Below are positions 32,291-43,830 of a stretch of 64,000 nucleotides of DNA, one piece after another (position 1 is the first letter of the stretch; the number at the start of each line of letters is the position of its first letter). Below the pieces are notes generated by a model, which saw nothing but the letters and a program-made list of their open reading frames with translations, was not told the origin of the DNA and ran no database searches. This stretch comes from Ligula intestinalis (taxonomy: Eukaryota > Platyhelminthes > Cestoda > Diphyllobothriidea > Diphyllobothriidae). The stretch covers positions 19,516,064 through 19,580,063 of the forward strand of contig JAYGXS010000009.1 in NCBI GenBank assembly GCA_036362985.1. The letters are read 5' to 3'. A program made the translations under genes and the position numbers.

Positions 32291-33380
32291 ATTTGAAATG
32301 GGTGCCCATCGAGGAGGTATTGGAAGGAATCGTTCTCCTCACCAGTCCTTCTAGTACGGAGTATTAAAACCACACACTTACTAATGTTGAAGTTCAAAAG
32401 CCAACGAGCAGACCAGCAGCTAAGTCGATTGAGACTCTCTTGAAGCGCTTTCCTATCGGCGTCAGACCTGATGACTCTCCAAAGTTTGACGTCGTCGGCA
32501 AACATGATAGCGCTGCAACCCAGGTCGTTGACACAGTCGTTGATATAGATAAGGAAGAGCAGTGGTCCTAAGACAGAGCCTTGGGGGACGCCACTCAGAA
32601 CAGATGTAGGGTTTGACTTTGAGTCACCGATGCACACAGTTTGCGATCGCCCTGTGAGAAAATCTGTGATCCATGCCAGCAGGTTTCCTCTCATGCCAAT
32701 TTCTGACAATTTATACATTAGACGCTTATGTGGGACGCTGTCGAATGCCTTCTTGAATTCCGTATAGATGACGTCAACCTTACCATCTTTATCCAGTGCG
32801 CGAGTCCACTGCTCAGTGAGCAGTAGAAGGCTTGAAAAGCAAGAATGGTTCTTTCTGAAGCCCTGTTGGAGCCCTGACAGTAGGTTGTTCTCCTCCAAGA
32901 ACTCCATTGTCGTCTTCTTAATTATCGTTTCCATCACCTTACAGCAAATGCAAGTTAGGCTGATGGGCCGGTAATTGTTGACCTTCGTTCGGGCTCCACC
33001 CTTGTATATCGGGTAAATATTTGCCATTTTCCATTCAGATGGCAGTTTTCCTAGTTCAAATGAAGAACGAAAGATATGTGCTAGGGGCTCTGAGAGTTCG
33101 CTTGCCAATTCTTTCAAGAACTTGGCTGGTATATTGTCTGGACTGGATGACTTTGCTTCTTTGAGGCTCTGCAGCTCCCTCTCAACTACAGATGTTGGAA
33201 ATAGTAGAGAATGAAGTGCTGGACCGGCGTTTGCAATAGCACTGTTGGCATTATCAAAATGAAGCTCGGTTTCCCTAGTGAATACCGAGGCAAAGAACTG
33301 GCTACAGTACTCAGCTTTCTCGACATTCTCAACGACTTCTCTGCCATCATCATTCTTAAGTTCTGCGACAGGATCCTTGT
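32287..33380 (-). pseudogene. LINE copy C: reverse transcriptase
   Basis: From about 33380 the frame is open (ELKNDDGREVVENVEKAEYC) through SPDNIPAKFLKELASELSEP, YRPISLTCICCKVMETII, QQGFRKNHSCFSSLLLLTEQ, FKKAFDSVPHKRLMYKL, GVPQGSVLGPLLFLIYIND (motif B) and AIMFADDVKLW (motif C). It ends at 32287 by frameshift. The motif A Asp is Glu here (YTEFKKAFD), so catalysis is doubtful. Length and motif order are those of a full RT domain. Confidence 0.9.
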
Positions 33381-33398
33381 TTTTTATCTACTGTTAAT

Positions 33399-35001
33399 CT
33401 AGCGGAATAGAATTTTGGGCTTTTCTTCGGCCTGTTGGAGGATTCTTGATTCATAGTTTTTCCTGGCCTGGCGAATTGGTTTTTTTACTGCATTTCTTTG
33501 GCGTCGGAATTCCTCGAGGTGTACTGGCGACCCAGTTTTCCTGAATAACTTCCATTTCCTATTCTTCTTCTTCTTCAGTTGCCTGTTAAGGTCTCTCGTC
33601 AACCAGGCAGGACGACTAGTCGTCTTGTGTACCTTGACCGGACAAAAGCGCTTAAGCAGATCTAATGCAACCCTCTTGAGTGATCTCCAATCCTCCTCCG
33701 GATCCCCCTTGAGTAGGCAGTCCCAATTCACGGTCGATAGTGCATTCTTCATTGAATTGAAATCTGCCTTCCATATGTTTGGCTGGTCCTCCTTTTTCCT
33801 CAGCCGTTGAGTATGGAGTGAGTAATCCCACATTAGCGTCGTATGATCACTCTTACCGAGCGGAGCACTTGAATGAACTTCATCTATGTAGGACGAATCC
33901 TTCGTGAAAATGAGATCCAAACAAGTAGCCCGCTGGTTTTCTCGAAATCTGGTTATGCCCTTCACGTTCTGAACTAGAGACAGGTCAAGCGTGAGATCCA
34001 TTAATTTGGAACTAAAGGAAGTTGACGCCGCCTCAACTGTCAGGTTGTTCCATTCAATTGCAGGGGCGTTGAAGTCACCAACGATGAGAACCTCCTGGTG
34101 GCTAGCAGCTTCTTTCACCAGACCAAGGAGTGAGTCGTCGGCTCCGCTCAGAATGTTTGGCGGCTGGTAAACGGCCAGGAATTCAAGGTTCTGTGAATTC
34201 ACCTTCTTGATCTTTAACCAGATGGACTCATACTCCAGGGCTAGAGTGTGTTCTCTTTCTACAACAGAGATTTCAGATGACATACACGACAACCCCACCT
34301 CCTTGTCGGTTTTGGCGGTCTTTGCGGAAAACCTGGTATGCTGGAATCGAAATCTCCAAATCTGCAATTTCTGCTTTTAGCCAATTTTCCGTTATGGCAA
34401 CTACATCAGGTTTCCGCTCCGAAAGTACTGCCTTGAGTTCATCAATTTTTGAGGGAAGACTTTGGGCATTTGTGTAAAGAAAGCTCAATTTAGACTTAAT
34501 CACCACTTTATGCAGGCGGTTGCCTCTTGCGTGAGATTGCATGCAGGGGGCTGTCGGTGCTGATGGAGACGGACTGTTTTCTATCCCGACTAGGCTGTTA
34601 GTGTTATCGGCTTTCTCCAGAGGAGTGACCTCGGGACATGGACGATCTCCCCGTTCAGAATTCGAAGATTGCTCTCGCCGAGTTCGCATCTCCTGTGGAG
34701 TTCTACTTTTAGTAATCTCCATTTCTCCCGCTCCGCGAGGGGAAAAATCCCGCTGAAAAAAAACCGTCGGGTGTGAGTATCTAAGTATTGGTTTCCTGCT
34801 TAACAATATCTGGGCCTCAGCCTCACTCTTCAGAACAACCTTCAACGGTCTTGGTTGGCGTTGTTCATCTTTTGAGTCTAATATACGGCCCATTCGGAAT
34901 GCTTTTAGAACTTGGACTTTCTCCTTACCCTTTAGGAGGAATTTCAGATATTTTTGAATTTTCAAAAAACGTGCTTCCTCTTTGTTAGCTTTAGCTACCA
35001 A
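33399..35001 (-). pseudogene. LINE copy C: N-terminal region and AP endonuclease
   Basis: The first frame (35001-34273) begins inside a basic region, with GRILDSKDEQRQPRPLKVVL and VFFQRDFSPRGAGEMEI, a pattern I associate with CR1-type polyproteins. It then enters the endonuclease: LSFLYTNAQSLPSKIDEL, DVVAITENWL (catalytic Glu) and RQGGGVVVYV. A frameshift between about 34367 and 34273 moves it to the second frame (34367-33399), with LAVYQPPN, VGDFNAPAIEWN, ATCLDLIFTKDSS and GKSDHTTLMW; the SDH triad residues are intact. A stop ends it at 33399 before the RT. Confidence 0.85.
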
Positions 35002-35002
35002 C

Positions 35003-36775
35003 AGACCAAAAGGAACTCAGATGGGCTCCCCAATCTCTGTACTGGTTACAGAACTGGTCTAACAAGAGCTAGAAAACACAGCTTTCAACCAACAAAAGCG
35101 TCGTTACGTTGACGACATGCTTGTTATCATGATGGAGAACATGCTGCGAAAATTCCGAAAATCGCGCAGTTTAACAGTTCCTGAAATGCCATTCCTTGGG
35201 AAGAAGAACAGGAGCGGCAGCTGCCTTTTCTTTATGTCTTTGTGAGTCGAACGCCAAACGGCTAAATTGAGACGATGTTTTACAGAAAGGCAACGAACAT
35301 AACAAAAATTCTGAGGTTTCACAGCAATCAGCTGGGTGCTCAAAATCAAAGCTGTTTAAAAATGCTCATCAAACGGATACAGGCTTATAAGAAGAAGATT
35401 GCTATATTGAGAATTTTACAAACCTGAATTTTCAGCAAAAATCGCACCGTTCACGGAGAGCAGATGGTAAGTTAAATAAATGGTCATTTTAAAAGGACAA
35501 AGGTAAAAGTCATGCACTACTCACAAGCCAAGTTTTTCATGACATTCACATATGGAGACAGATTGGCTTTCAACTTATCCATTTTCGCTTATTCACACGC
35601 TTTGTTCTTCGTGTTGTCATCCTACGGAGAATTTTCGATGTTGGTGTGGTTGGTGAATTGAATATGCGACAGATTGGCCGCATTCGACAAATATTGGGAT
35701 GGTGATTTGTTGTAGATAAAATAACTTGTTTTCGTGCATTTAAAAAGGGAACAGTGAACTTTAGATATGACCTCATGATCACAAATGCAGACAAACAAAG
35801 CAGATGATTAGAGAGGATGGTTTAGGATAATACATTTCCACGTGAATGGAGAGCAAAAAATGGGTGGCTCAAATTTGAAAGCCGCACCATATACTACAAT
35901 AAATCGGAGGAAAATGTAAGCGAGATTCAATATCTTCGAGACCGTTTCATGTAGAATGGTTATTCAAAAACATTTTTCAACCGATATCTACGCGTTCAAC
36001 CCCGGAGGACCAAAACATAAGAACCACTGAGGATATGACATGCTCTGGCATACATCAAGGACGTTTCAAAAGCGACTGAGCTCATCGTTGCGAAGGTTGG
36101 AATTGCACGCAGACGCAGAGCTACTTTGCGCAGCAGGGTAATGAAAATAAAAGAGCGGCCGATCCCCTAAACAGTTTGGGCTAGTGTATAGCATCCCATG
36201 CCTAGGCTGTCCTTGGAACTACGTAGGCCGAATTGAAAGCATTCTCGGAGCGCGCACACATTAACATAAGCTGGTGGTGCGACGGAGTGACAAATTTTCA
36301 CGAGCTGCAACCCATACCTATAAAACAGATAGTTAATTTAACTTCCCGGCACTTGCCAGCGTCGAAAAAAAGACGAACCGGGAATTAATTTATGTCTGGT
36401 CAACAGATGGAAATTCACTCAACCGATGTATCGAGTTGGTGCCTGCGTACAGAGCCTTGCGCAGTCACGTACAATCACGCCCAGACATTCGTAACTGTTA
36501 TCGGTCAACATGATCTTTACTTAACTCCATTTCCGTTGCTGAAGGCCTGACGAACTATGATATCGTGGGCAGCTAATTAACCGTACCTCTATAATTGCCC
36601 CTCTTTTCCCCGTTTTCCTGGTCGTTTCTTAACCCCGTTTGACGACCCCTAACAGTTGATTAATGTATACCTACCATAATTAACCCCTTGTTTCGGTTTC
36701 TTATCCTTGCCAATGGACTCCTGTAAAAATGTGAAAGCTTAAGATTATAAAAAAATCAATCTAGTGCCGAACATT
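35003..36775 (+). pseudogene. Penelope-like element, 5'-truncated and interrupted
   Basis: Begins with a frameshifted QQTKGTQMGSPISVLVTELV (motif B), then RRYVDDMLVIMMENML (motif C), MFYRKATNITKILRFHSN and LKMLIKRIQAY. It is broken by about 510 bp of foreign sequence (35388-35900). It resumes with SEENVSEIQYLRDRF, NGYSKTFFNRYLRVQPRRTK and AYIKDVSKATELIV. The nuclease remnant is VYSIPCLGCPWNYVGRIES near 36185. The end near 36713-36770 (ATGGACTCCTGTAAAAATGT, then GAAAGCTTAAGATTATAA) is a decayed hammerhead-like terminal repeat. The frames are closest to the PLE at 41335-43632. Confidence 0.8.
35388..35900. other. About 510-bp insertion inside the PLE
   Basis: PLE homology stops after RLIKRIQA-type sequence at about 35385 and resumes at about 35903. 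The intervening DNA has no recognised coding content, and I did not find clear terminal inverted repeats. Confidence 0.55.
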
Positions 36776-38579
36776 TTGTTGTTATATATGCATTCATATA
36801 CCTGGAACGCGAACGTTTTTACTCATGTTAGCGCACTTATTCGATACAAATCCGAGAGACGATCCCAAGGAAGACTTTTAGGTTGCCTGTCGGACACCAT
36901 CCAACCTATTTGACGGCCCATACCAACGAATTCTGCCTAAAAACAAGTTACCGACTAACATAACGTCGGGCACTTGTCGTATTACTCGGCCACTTGGTCC
37001 CGAATTGCATGACCATCCTGAAGAATTCAATACCAGTGCGTACATTTTGGAACATCAATTCTCCAAACGCATTAACTCAGAGGCTTTGGACCGCCTCGGG
37101 CTGTAGACAGATTCATGCGACATAACTGGCAGATTCGGCTGTAAAATCGCACAATTTTTTGAACAATGTTGAGGCCTATCCGCAAGGATAAAAAACAGAC
37201 AAATCGCATTGGTTCATGATCATGTGCCTCGCCATTAAACTGAGATACTCTATTCTGATACGATAACATGTATGTTTAAATAGGTCATTCAAAGGTTTCG
37301 CACATATATCGCCCGTAAATATACTCATGCACTTTAACTGCGTATGATGGGCTTGGGGTTTGGGCTTAAGTTTTGTCGCGTGAAGTTTTGCACTGGCCTG
37401 GAGAAACAGAGTCCGTTTACGACAAACAAATAACAAGTACTTGTTCTTAAGCGTGTGGCAGACTCGGTCCGAATGAATGGCAGAGGACATCGAAGTTGAT
37501 GGCACGGCCATTTGTAAACAAATGCAATATGAAGTACACTTTTAATTTCTTACTGAGCTGATTTTGACACGCGACTGATGTGAATGGCTAACTTCTGGGT
37601 AACCGTTTCTCTTGTCAGTTTTGATTGGCCAGTTAAACCCAATTCACATCAGGCTTTACAGTGGGCTCCCAGAATCGATCATTCCAAGTGCTTTACAACT
37701 ACTGACGGCAAATTTAAACGCGTCAGTAGGCTTGAGATTCAACCAACTCAGCTGTATCTGCATGTGGCTTCTAATAAAGAAGGCCAAGGTGATGCAACAA
37801 TTTCATGACGGTGTTGTAATCGACTTCAAATCCTGCTCACAGGCACCACGATAGCTCGATGACAGTTCATCTTCAGTGGTCGAAAGCAAGTTCTAATTGT
37901 TCAATTCTGAGGGTCAATCGGAATAATGCTGACCTCGCAACTTGTTGTCTTCAGATTTGAAATGCTTCTTCTAAATGAAAACATATGTTTCGTCGACGGC
38001 CTCATTGGTCTCAGCATCACAGATCTCCTATGCAATTTTCTAATCGAAAGTCCCTGTTTCCAGTCCAAACAAATCAAGCTTTGAAACTCATTTGTATGCA
38101 AAGACATTTAAAATGTATTGGAATCAAGACTAGAGAACTTTGTGCATAGTCAAAAAATCTTAATTAAAAGTGTCGAAATTTGACACAAACCATCAAGAAA
38201 ACCTGTGGTGGTGGCCAAAAGGTCAATAAACCACGTAAAAATATCGTACCCGGGCTAACTCATGAAATCCAAAGGTTCCTGCAAGAAAATCTCTCTCGTT
38301 GCCGCCACCAAAGTCTAAGACCAGTAAATGAATAGTCAATCTTAAAAATAAGGCCTTTGTGGTTTATCAAGAAATATTCCATTGTTTAGAAGCACCCGTT
38401 TTCAGAAAAGTGGGAAATTCTGAAAAAGTGCAAATCGGTATACTTGATTTTTAAATTTTGAGGAAGTCCATTCATGCCAAAATAAAATTAATCAAGCAGC
38501 ATAAGAAATATTTCGGTTGAAAGTAATACTGTTGTAGCATTTTCGGATACAATTCACGTCAGATTTTTTGAGGGAAATC
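36776..38579. other. Unassigned stretch, possibly eroded PLE pieces
   Basis: Around 37270-37330, CATGTATGTTTAAATAGGTC and ATTCAAAGG resemble 22727-22755, next to the PLE at 22700. This suggests an eroded minus-strand terminal piece. 37900-38110 might be an N-terminal PLE module, but the match is weak. Confidence 0.3.
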
Positions 38580-39075
38580 TAGGCAAAAGACTTTGAACTC
38601 GCTATTGGTACATGGTAGTTGAGCAATGCATCGGTACAGCCGACCATTTCAGAGAAGTCGTTTACCTAATTATTGGTGACTACTTGCTTATTCCAAGTAA
38701 TACAACTACATGTGGTGATGTCAGTTAACATGAGCCAGCAGGTATAACTGTACAAAAAGAGCAGACAGTGAGAAAACGCCTAAGGCGTGGCTCATAATTT
38801 AAAATAAAATGTCATTTTTGGTTTTTAGGAGAAAAACTGTCGATCGTAGATAGAACCAGCATGCTGCTGTGAATGTTGGTGGCAGCCATGGGGTCCATGG
38901 GCCACACGAGGAGGAGACCTCAGGGGCAGAAGAGCGTCCCCAAGAACCAAAGATGTGACGATGATGTGTCCTTGCTGTGACAAGAGCAAAGAAACCCGCC
39001 ACGTCGTCAGCAGTTGGTTTTTAGGTCGATACGAGGAAGAGCGTGACAAGGCCGCGTTGGGAGATGCCTGATAGC
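38580..39075 (-). repeat. Isolated LINE 3' UTR (copy A/B subfamily)
   Basis: CTTTGAACTCGCTATTGGTACA, CATGTGGTGATGTCAG, GTTTTTAGGAGAAAAACTGTC and GGAGGAGACCTCAG recur in the same order at 23935-24720, which is the 3' UTR of LINE copy B. An internal deletion removed the part between about 24190 and 24510 of that copy. No coding sequence is attached, consistent with a strongly 5'-truncated insertion. Confidence 0.7.
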
Positions 39076-41334
39076 TTCTCATTAACAAAAGCTACACACC
39101 CGAGCGAACCCGATTAGGGCCGTCGCAGTCTTCAACACGCCGGAGTGCAGTTAGAGCATTGCTAATCACCCTGAACCCGATGACATATGCTTTCATATTG
39201 CACACAGTGTAATGTATAGTCGTTACCGAATTGTCCAAAGCCCGAGTAAAAATTCCAACCTGTTTTTAGGCGAATTCCTAGTTATATTTTCCATTTATAA
39301 ATTGCCGGAATTCTGTTGGAGCAGATTTTCGTTTGCTTACAGCGTTTGGAAGGTCATAGGAGTAGGCTATTTCGTAAGCTCACGTTGGGAAATGCTGGTA
39401 AGTGACTAATACATTTAAATTGTCAGGTGGAATAGAAAACGCACCAATAAGTAGACACTAACAATTCATTGTAATTATTTCGGGATTTTGATTATGAAAA
39501 GGTTCGGATCCTACTTTAAGTAGTGGTTTATATTACGATGGTCCATAAGAAAGGCTTATTTTCTACGTGATTACCAGAACCTTCAAAATAAGATATTTCC
39601 AAAACTCAATAACCTAACTAGTTAGTTTTTTGCTTTCGTTCTCATACACCTGTCTGTTTCAGTCATGTTTTCGCATCACTCAAACGTGTAAACTCATTGC
39701 CGAGAAAATTGGAAGTCCACAACAAAAATTGCGAATGGATGTGCCTAAGATTAGTCAGAAAACACTTTCTGTAACAAGTTGCTTCTTGATAAAGCCATTA
39801 TTTTGATATTTTGACGTCAGATATCTGTGAACTTTACCTTTGTTGATGATTTAGTAAAAATACAATGGAAAAGTTTGACAATTTTTTTGTCTGCTGAAAA
39901 TAAAATAAAAACTCACTTCTTTGGATGTAAAAAGGCAGTTTTCAGCATAATTTTTTCAGATGTAGCCCCCTCTGTTATGTTAAAAAGCACAACGGAGTGA
40001 CAGAATGCGAAAACTAACAATCTGCAGCCCGTTCTGGTTAAAGTTTTCCCTATTCATCCATATTGAACTGCAGAGAGAAAATCTTTGCACGTCTTTTGCA
40101 TGTGGCTTGACGGAGAAAGTGATGACATGTCTCGGTTGTTTACATATGTGCTTGTTTACGGTCGTTTTTCCGATGATGTAAAACAAATAACTGCCTTATA
40201 AGGTTATTACTTAATGTCATGGTAAAAAGCGTGGCAGAATTGCAAAACAGATTTTTTTAGTTTGAATCCGCTTTCCTTTATCGTAAAAAAGGCGACATCT
40301 TATGCTATCCTCAATCTTATTAACATGTTTCTGATCTTTATTAATGTTTTTGATAGTCCGCAACATTTAATAGCATTGACATCTCGTTGCATTTCAAGAA
40401 ATGCTGAATTTGACCCAAGTTGACGCTCAAAGTATTGATGTGAACTAAAATATTTTCTAGTAAACAACACTTTGCATCTCAAGTCTATTCCAGGAATAAA
40501 ATAGGCGACATCAAGTGTGTGTTAAACCACCCCCTTAATTGCTGACCCTCATATTTTGTGGGTGAGGACAGCCGCTGCAATGTTCATCACAGGTGCTGCA
40601 GAATGTGTGTGCCAATTGAGTATGTTGCAACGACAAAGCACATTTCCTCAGGATATAAACTTCAGAAAAAATTAAAAAGGTAGCATAATAATTGTTGAAC
40701 AATGCCCACATAGATGCACAAACTGCCTAGGGTAGTGAAGGATAGGGTTATAGGTTACCGATGGTTAGTGGGCTTATTGTAAAATCTTCTGTCAATTCTT
40801 CCCTCAGGAGGTAATCCTAGTTATGAAGGAACCCATTCCAGAAGGTAATGACCCTGGAAGCACCCGCTTACTGAAAAACTTCAGTTGTTATAGTTGAGAA
40901 ACTGCCCATTGCCAGATTGGCTTTCCGAGTCATTTACAATATCTCCTAAAATTATTCCGTGGACACCGTCCGTTGTTTACGGTAGTATGCGACAACGATG
41001 CTTTTGGTACGTACTTCCCTATTTAGCTAACTTATATAAGGATAGATAGCACGGTCTGACGCAAATTTATTCAAAGCAAACTTATGCTTGTCAAGTTATG
41101 TTGTCAATTTACCGTTTATATTCATTGTTGTCATCCCTATGAGAGGTTTCTAGAGTATACAATCGATCCTTAAGTTAAGCAACATGTGCTTCATATTATC
41201 ATCATCCTCATCGTCAATATCCTTATGAAACCGATAACAACACCTTCATAATCATTCCCAACATTACCATGACTAAAACCACGAATGCGAGCGAATACTC
41301 GTATTCCAGGAATGTCTATTGGTAAAGGAAACAT
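39076..41334. other. Unassigned AT-rich stretch
   Basis: Only short random frames. 40735-40775 has a few GGGTTATAGGTTA-type words. No RNA or repeat feature supported. Confidence 0.5.
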
Positions 41335-41361
41335 ATGGTCGATCACTGGAACAAAATTTTT

Positions 41362-41401
41362 TTCTGAGCTTTTGAGCTCTTACAAGAGCCCATCGTCAGA
41401 G
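41362..41401 (-). ncRNA. Hammerhead-like core in the 3' terminal repeat
   Basis: Reverse complement: CTGACGA (41399-41393), then GGGCTCTTGTAAGAGCTC, a strong hairpin, then AAAAGCTCAG. The expected GAAA has become AAAA. Confidence 0.45.
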
Positions 41402-41879
41402 GTGGAGAAACAGTAACAAATGTGGAAGCTACTTGGGGCGTGTGTACAATAATTAAAATTTTGAGCTTGCAGAAAATCAATAATTGTGTGTGCTGCCGAC
41501 TGGCAACTGAGGGCTGTGCTAGCCTGTTCCAGTGGGCAAGATCGATAAGTTGGGTGGAAATATTTGCAGAAATAGAATCATCAACAAAACAAGTAATAGT
41601 TATGGTGGGAGGGATGGGCAGTAAAAAAGGCATAGGAGCGGGGAAGGAGGATGAAAAGAGAGGGATTATGTAGGCTTGGGTGCCAAATGGCCACGTCAGC
41701 ATCGAAAGTGGGATGATTATAGAGGATGTTGGGCCAATTGATTACGGCGGGTGTCTGGCTGTGATCGTTTGCAAAAGCGTAAGGCCCTGTACGCTGGCGC
41801 CAATTCGACACATCTGTTGACCGAATTCTCATCCGTGGACCAGGATTCGATAAATTATCTGCTCGTCTTGTTTCCCGCG

Positions 41880-42147
41880 TGGGCGAGTACCTTGATGGCA
41901 GCCAATTTTGAACTCATGGCCTGTTTCGTAGGTGTGAGTTGCAACTTGTGATGATTCGTCGCCTAGTCGCACGGCCTGCGTGTGTTCACGAATACGTGAT
42001 CCGAGCATGCGTTTCGTTTGACCTGTATAATTACAGTGACCGTTTAGGCATGGAATGCGATTTACTACACCAGATTGTTCATTTTACGTAAGCCGGTCTT
42101 TTATTTTCATCCCAGCTGCACATTGTAGCTTTGGGTCTGTGCGCCAT
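41880..42147 (-). pseudogene. PLE GIY-YIG endonuclease remnant
   Basis: Minus strand: VVNRIPCLNGHCNYTGQTKRMLGSRIREHTQAVR, then SSQVATHTYETGHEFKI. NRIPC ... YTGQT corresponds to the GIY ... YIG pair, with the spacing seen in the other copies. Stops separate it from the RT frame. The quoted order is contiguous in one frame. Confidence 0.75.
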
Positions 42148-42945
42148 TCAAACACCTAATCCCGCAACGATGAGCTCAGTTGTTTCTGAGATGTCTTTTA
42201 TGTATGGCAGAGCGTGCCATATCTTCGGTGGTTCTTCTGTTTGGGTCCTTCGGGGCCGAACGCGTAGGCATTGGTTTATAAATGCTTTTGGAGAACCATC
42301 CTGCGTGAACTGGTCATGGAGATATCTAGCCTTGCGTGCCTTTTCCTCTGGTTTACTGCAGTGGGTCTGGAGCCGTTTGAAGATTGTTTTTACACAGCTC
42401 CGTTTGTGAGCAACTGGGTGGATGCTGTGAAAACTTAGGAGTTGTGTTGTGTTTGTCGCCTTCCTGTTAACCGTCGTCTTGAATTCACCGTTGGGTGTTC
42501 TCTTGACGAGGACATCAAGGAAAGGCAGCTGCTGCTCTTTTTCGTCTTTCCATGTACATTGTATGTTAAGAAATATTCCATTGAGCAAGTTATGATATTT
42601 TTGCAGCATATTTCTCTTGATGATGACAAACGTGTCGTCGACGTAGCGGCGCCAGTAGACAGGCTCATGTTGGGCGAAGGCAATGTTTTCTAGTTCCTGT
42701 AGAACCAGTTCTGCCACTAGGCCAGAGATCGGGGAGCCCATTGGAGTTCCTTTGGTCTGTTCATACGTTTCTCCAGCACAGGTTAAGTAATTTTTATGGC
42801 AGAATTCAAATAACCTCATTAGGTATTCAATTTTAAGTGGGCTTTGGGCCTCATCATATACCTCTACAAGTCTCTTCTGTAAGATATTGTGCGCCAGTTT
42901 TGGCGGTATGGATGTGAACAATGAAGTCACGTCGAAAGAGACCAT
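42148..42945 (-). pseudogene. PLE reverse transcriptase palm
   Basis: An uninterrupted 265-codon frame with MVSFDVTSLFTSIPPK (motif A), TYEQTKGTPMGSPISGLVAE (motif B), YWRRYVDDTFVIIKRN (motif C), LPFLDVLVKRTPNG, HPVAHKRSCVKTIFKRLQTHC and KIWHALPYIKDISE. Upstream in the same orientation the frame continues (SITSVQSASQFLEDLRGW) to stops near 43025. Catalytic residues are intact, but the frame closes with a stop before the nuclease. Confidence 0.88.
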
Positions 42946-43632
42946 GATTTCGTCTGATTGAATCGTCCAACCTCGGAGGTCCTCGAGGAATTGAGAGGCT
43001 GATTGAACTGAGGTAATCGAGTTGCCTTAGAGGAATTTAAGTTTTCTATTCATCCACTTTGCCAAGTAATAGGTTGGCCTTCCTTTAAGGGCGACGATTG
43101 GCCAAAGTGGGACATTCGGTTTGTGGATTTTTGGTATTCCATATAATCACACCAGAGCTGTATCCGTTTCTTTCATTTGGCGCCACTAATTCATAGTGAT
43201 CACATTCTTGCGCCGGTATTCTCTAAGAAGTTTAGTGAATCGGTTAGATAATGCTTTGGCTTGCGAATTTGGTGTTGGTTGGTAAAATGCTCTGTCGTCA
43301 AGAAGAGTCTTAGCTTTGTCGTTATAATCTTGCCAGTTCATTACGACAGTTGACCGTCCCTTATCAGCAGGTAAGATGATAATACTATCATCTTTCCTCA
43401 GTTATCTCAAGGCTTTTGACTCACTTTGCGAGATGAAGCTGGCTGGGTCACACGTTGTCGCATTGAATGTTTAGTGTCGTCAGTTGCCTCCGTTCTCACC
43501 AATATCGCTTTCACTGTAGCAATGAAATCTAGTGGGTCGGCATCTGCAGTAATAAAACAGGCTTCGTGCTGTGACACGTGTAATTGCTGCTCTGTTAATT
43601 GTTTCGACGAAAATTTTTGGACTAAGTCATAA

Positions 43633-43830
43633 TTCATCATCCTCATCATCATCATCACCATAATCATCGTCATAATCATCGTCGTCGTCGTCATCATCAT
43701 CATCGTCATCATCATCATCATCCTCATCACCATAATCATCGTCGTCATCATCATCATCATCGTAACCTCACAACCTCATTCTTACCATCGCCATCGTCAC
43801 CACCACCATGATCATCATCCGCATTGAGAA
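43633..43830. repeat. (ATC)n / (GAT)n compound microsatellite
   Basis: Long interrupted runs of ATC, GTC and ATA triplets. On the minus strand they translate as a Met/Thr/Asp-rich open frame that runs into the PLE. That frame is an artefact of the repeat. Confidence 0.9.

Larger units (their letters stand above)
31484..35003 (-). mobile_element. CR1-like LINE, copy C (nearly full length)
   Basis: The minus strand holds, in order, an ORF1-like or linker region (about 35001-34560), AP endonuclease (about 34500-33560), reverse transcriptase (about 33250-32290), a C-terminal tail (32290-31700) and a short 3' UTR. The 3' end is three 10-bp units of GTCACTTTAA (as read on the plus strand, 31484-31514) and has no poly(A). 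Both edges abut PLE sequence. It belongs to a subfamily different from copies A and B, with a different 3' end. Confidence 0.85.
41335..43632 (-). mobile_element. Penelope-like element with 3' terminal repeat
   Basis: Minus strand from 43632: [59 protein letters not shown] and [18 protein letters not shown] lead into the RT palm. The GIY-YIG core at about 42075-41980 and a hammerhead-like terminal repeat at 41341-41401 complete the order. Only the extreme N-terminus is missing, where the element meets an (ATC)n array. Confidence 0.85.

Noticed and set aside
43407..43760. Met-rich open frame on the minus strand
   Set aside because: The Met/Thr part is translated (GAT)n microsatellite; only the last 85 codons are real PLE N-terminal sequence.
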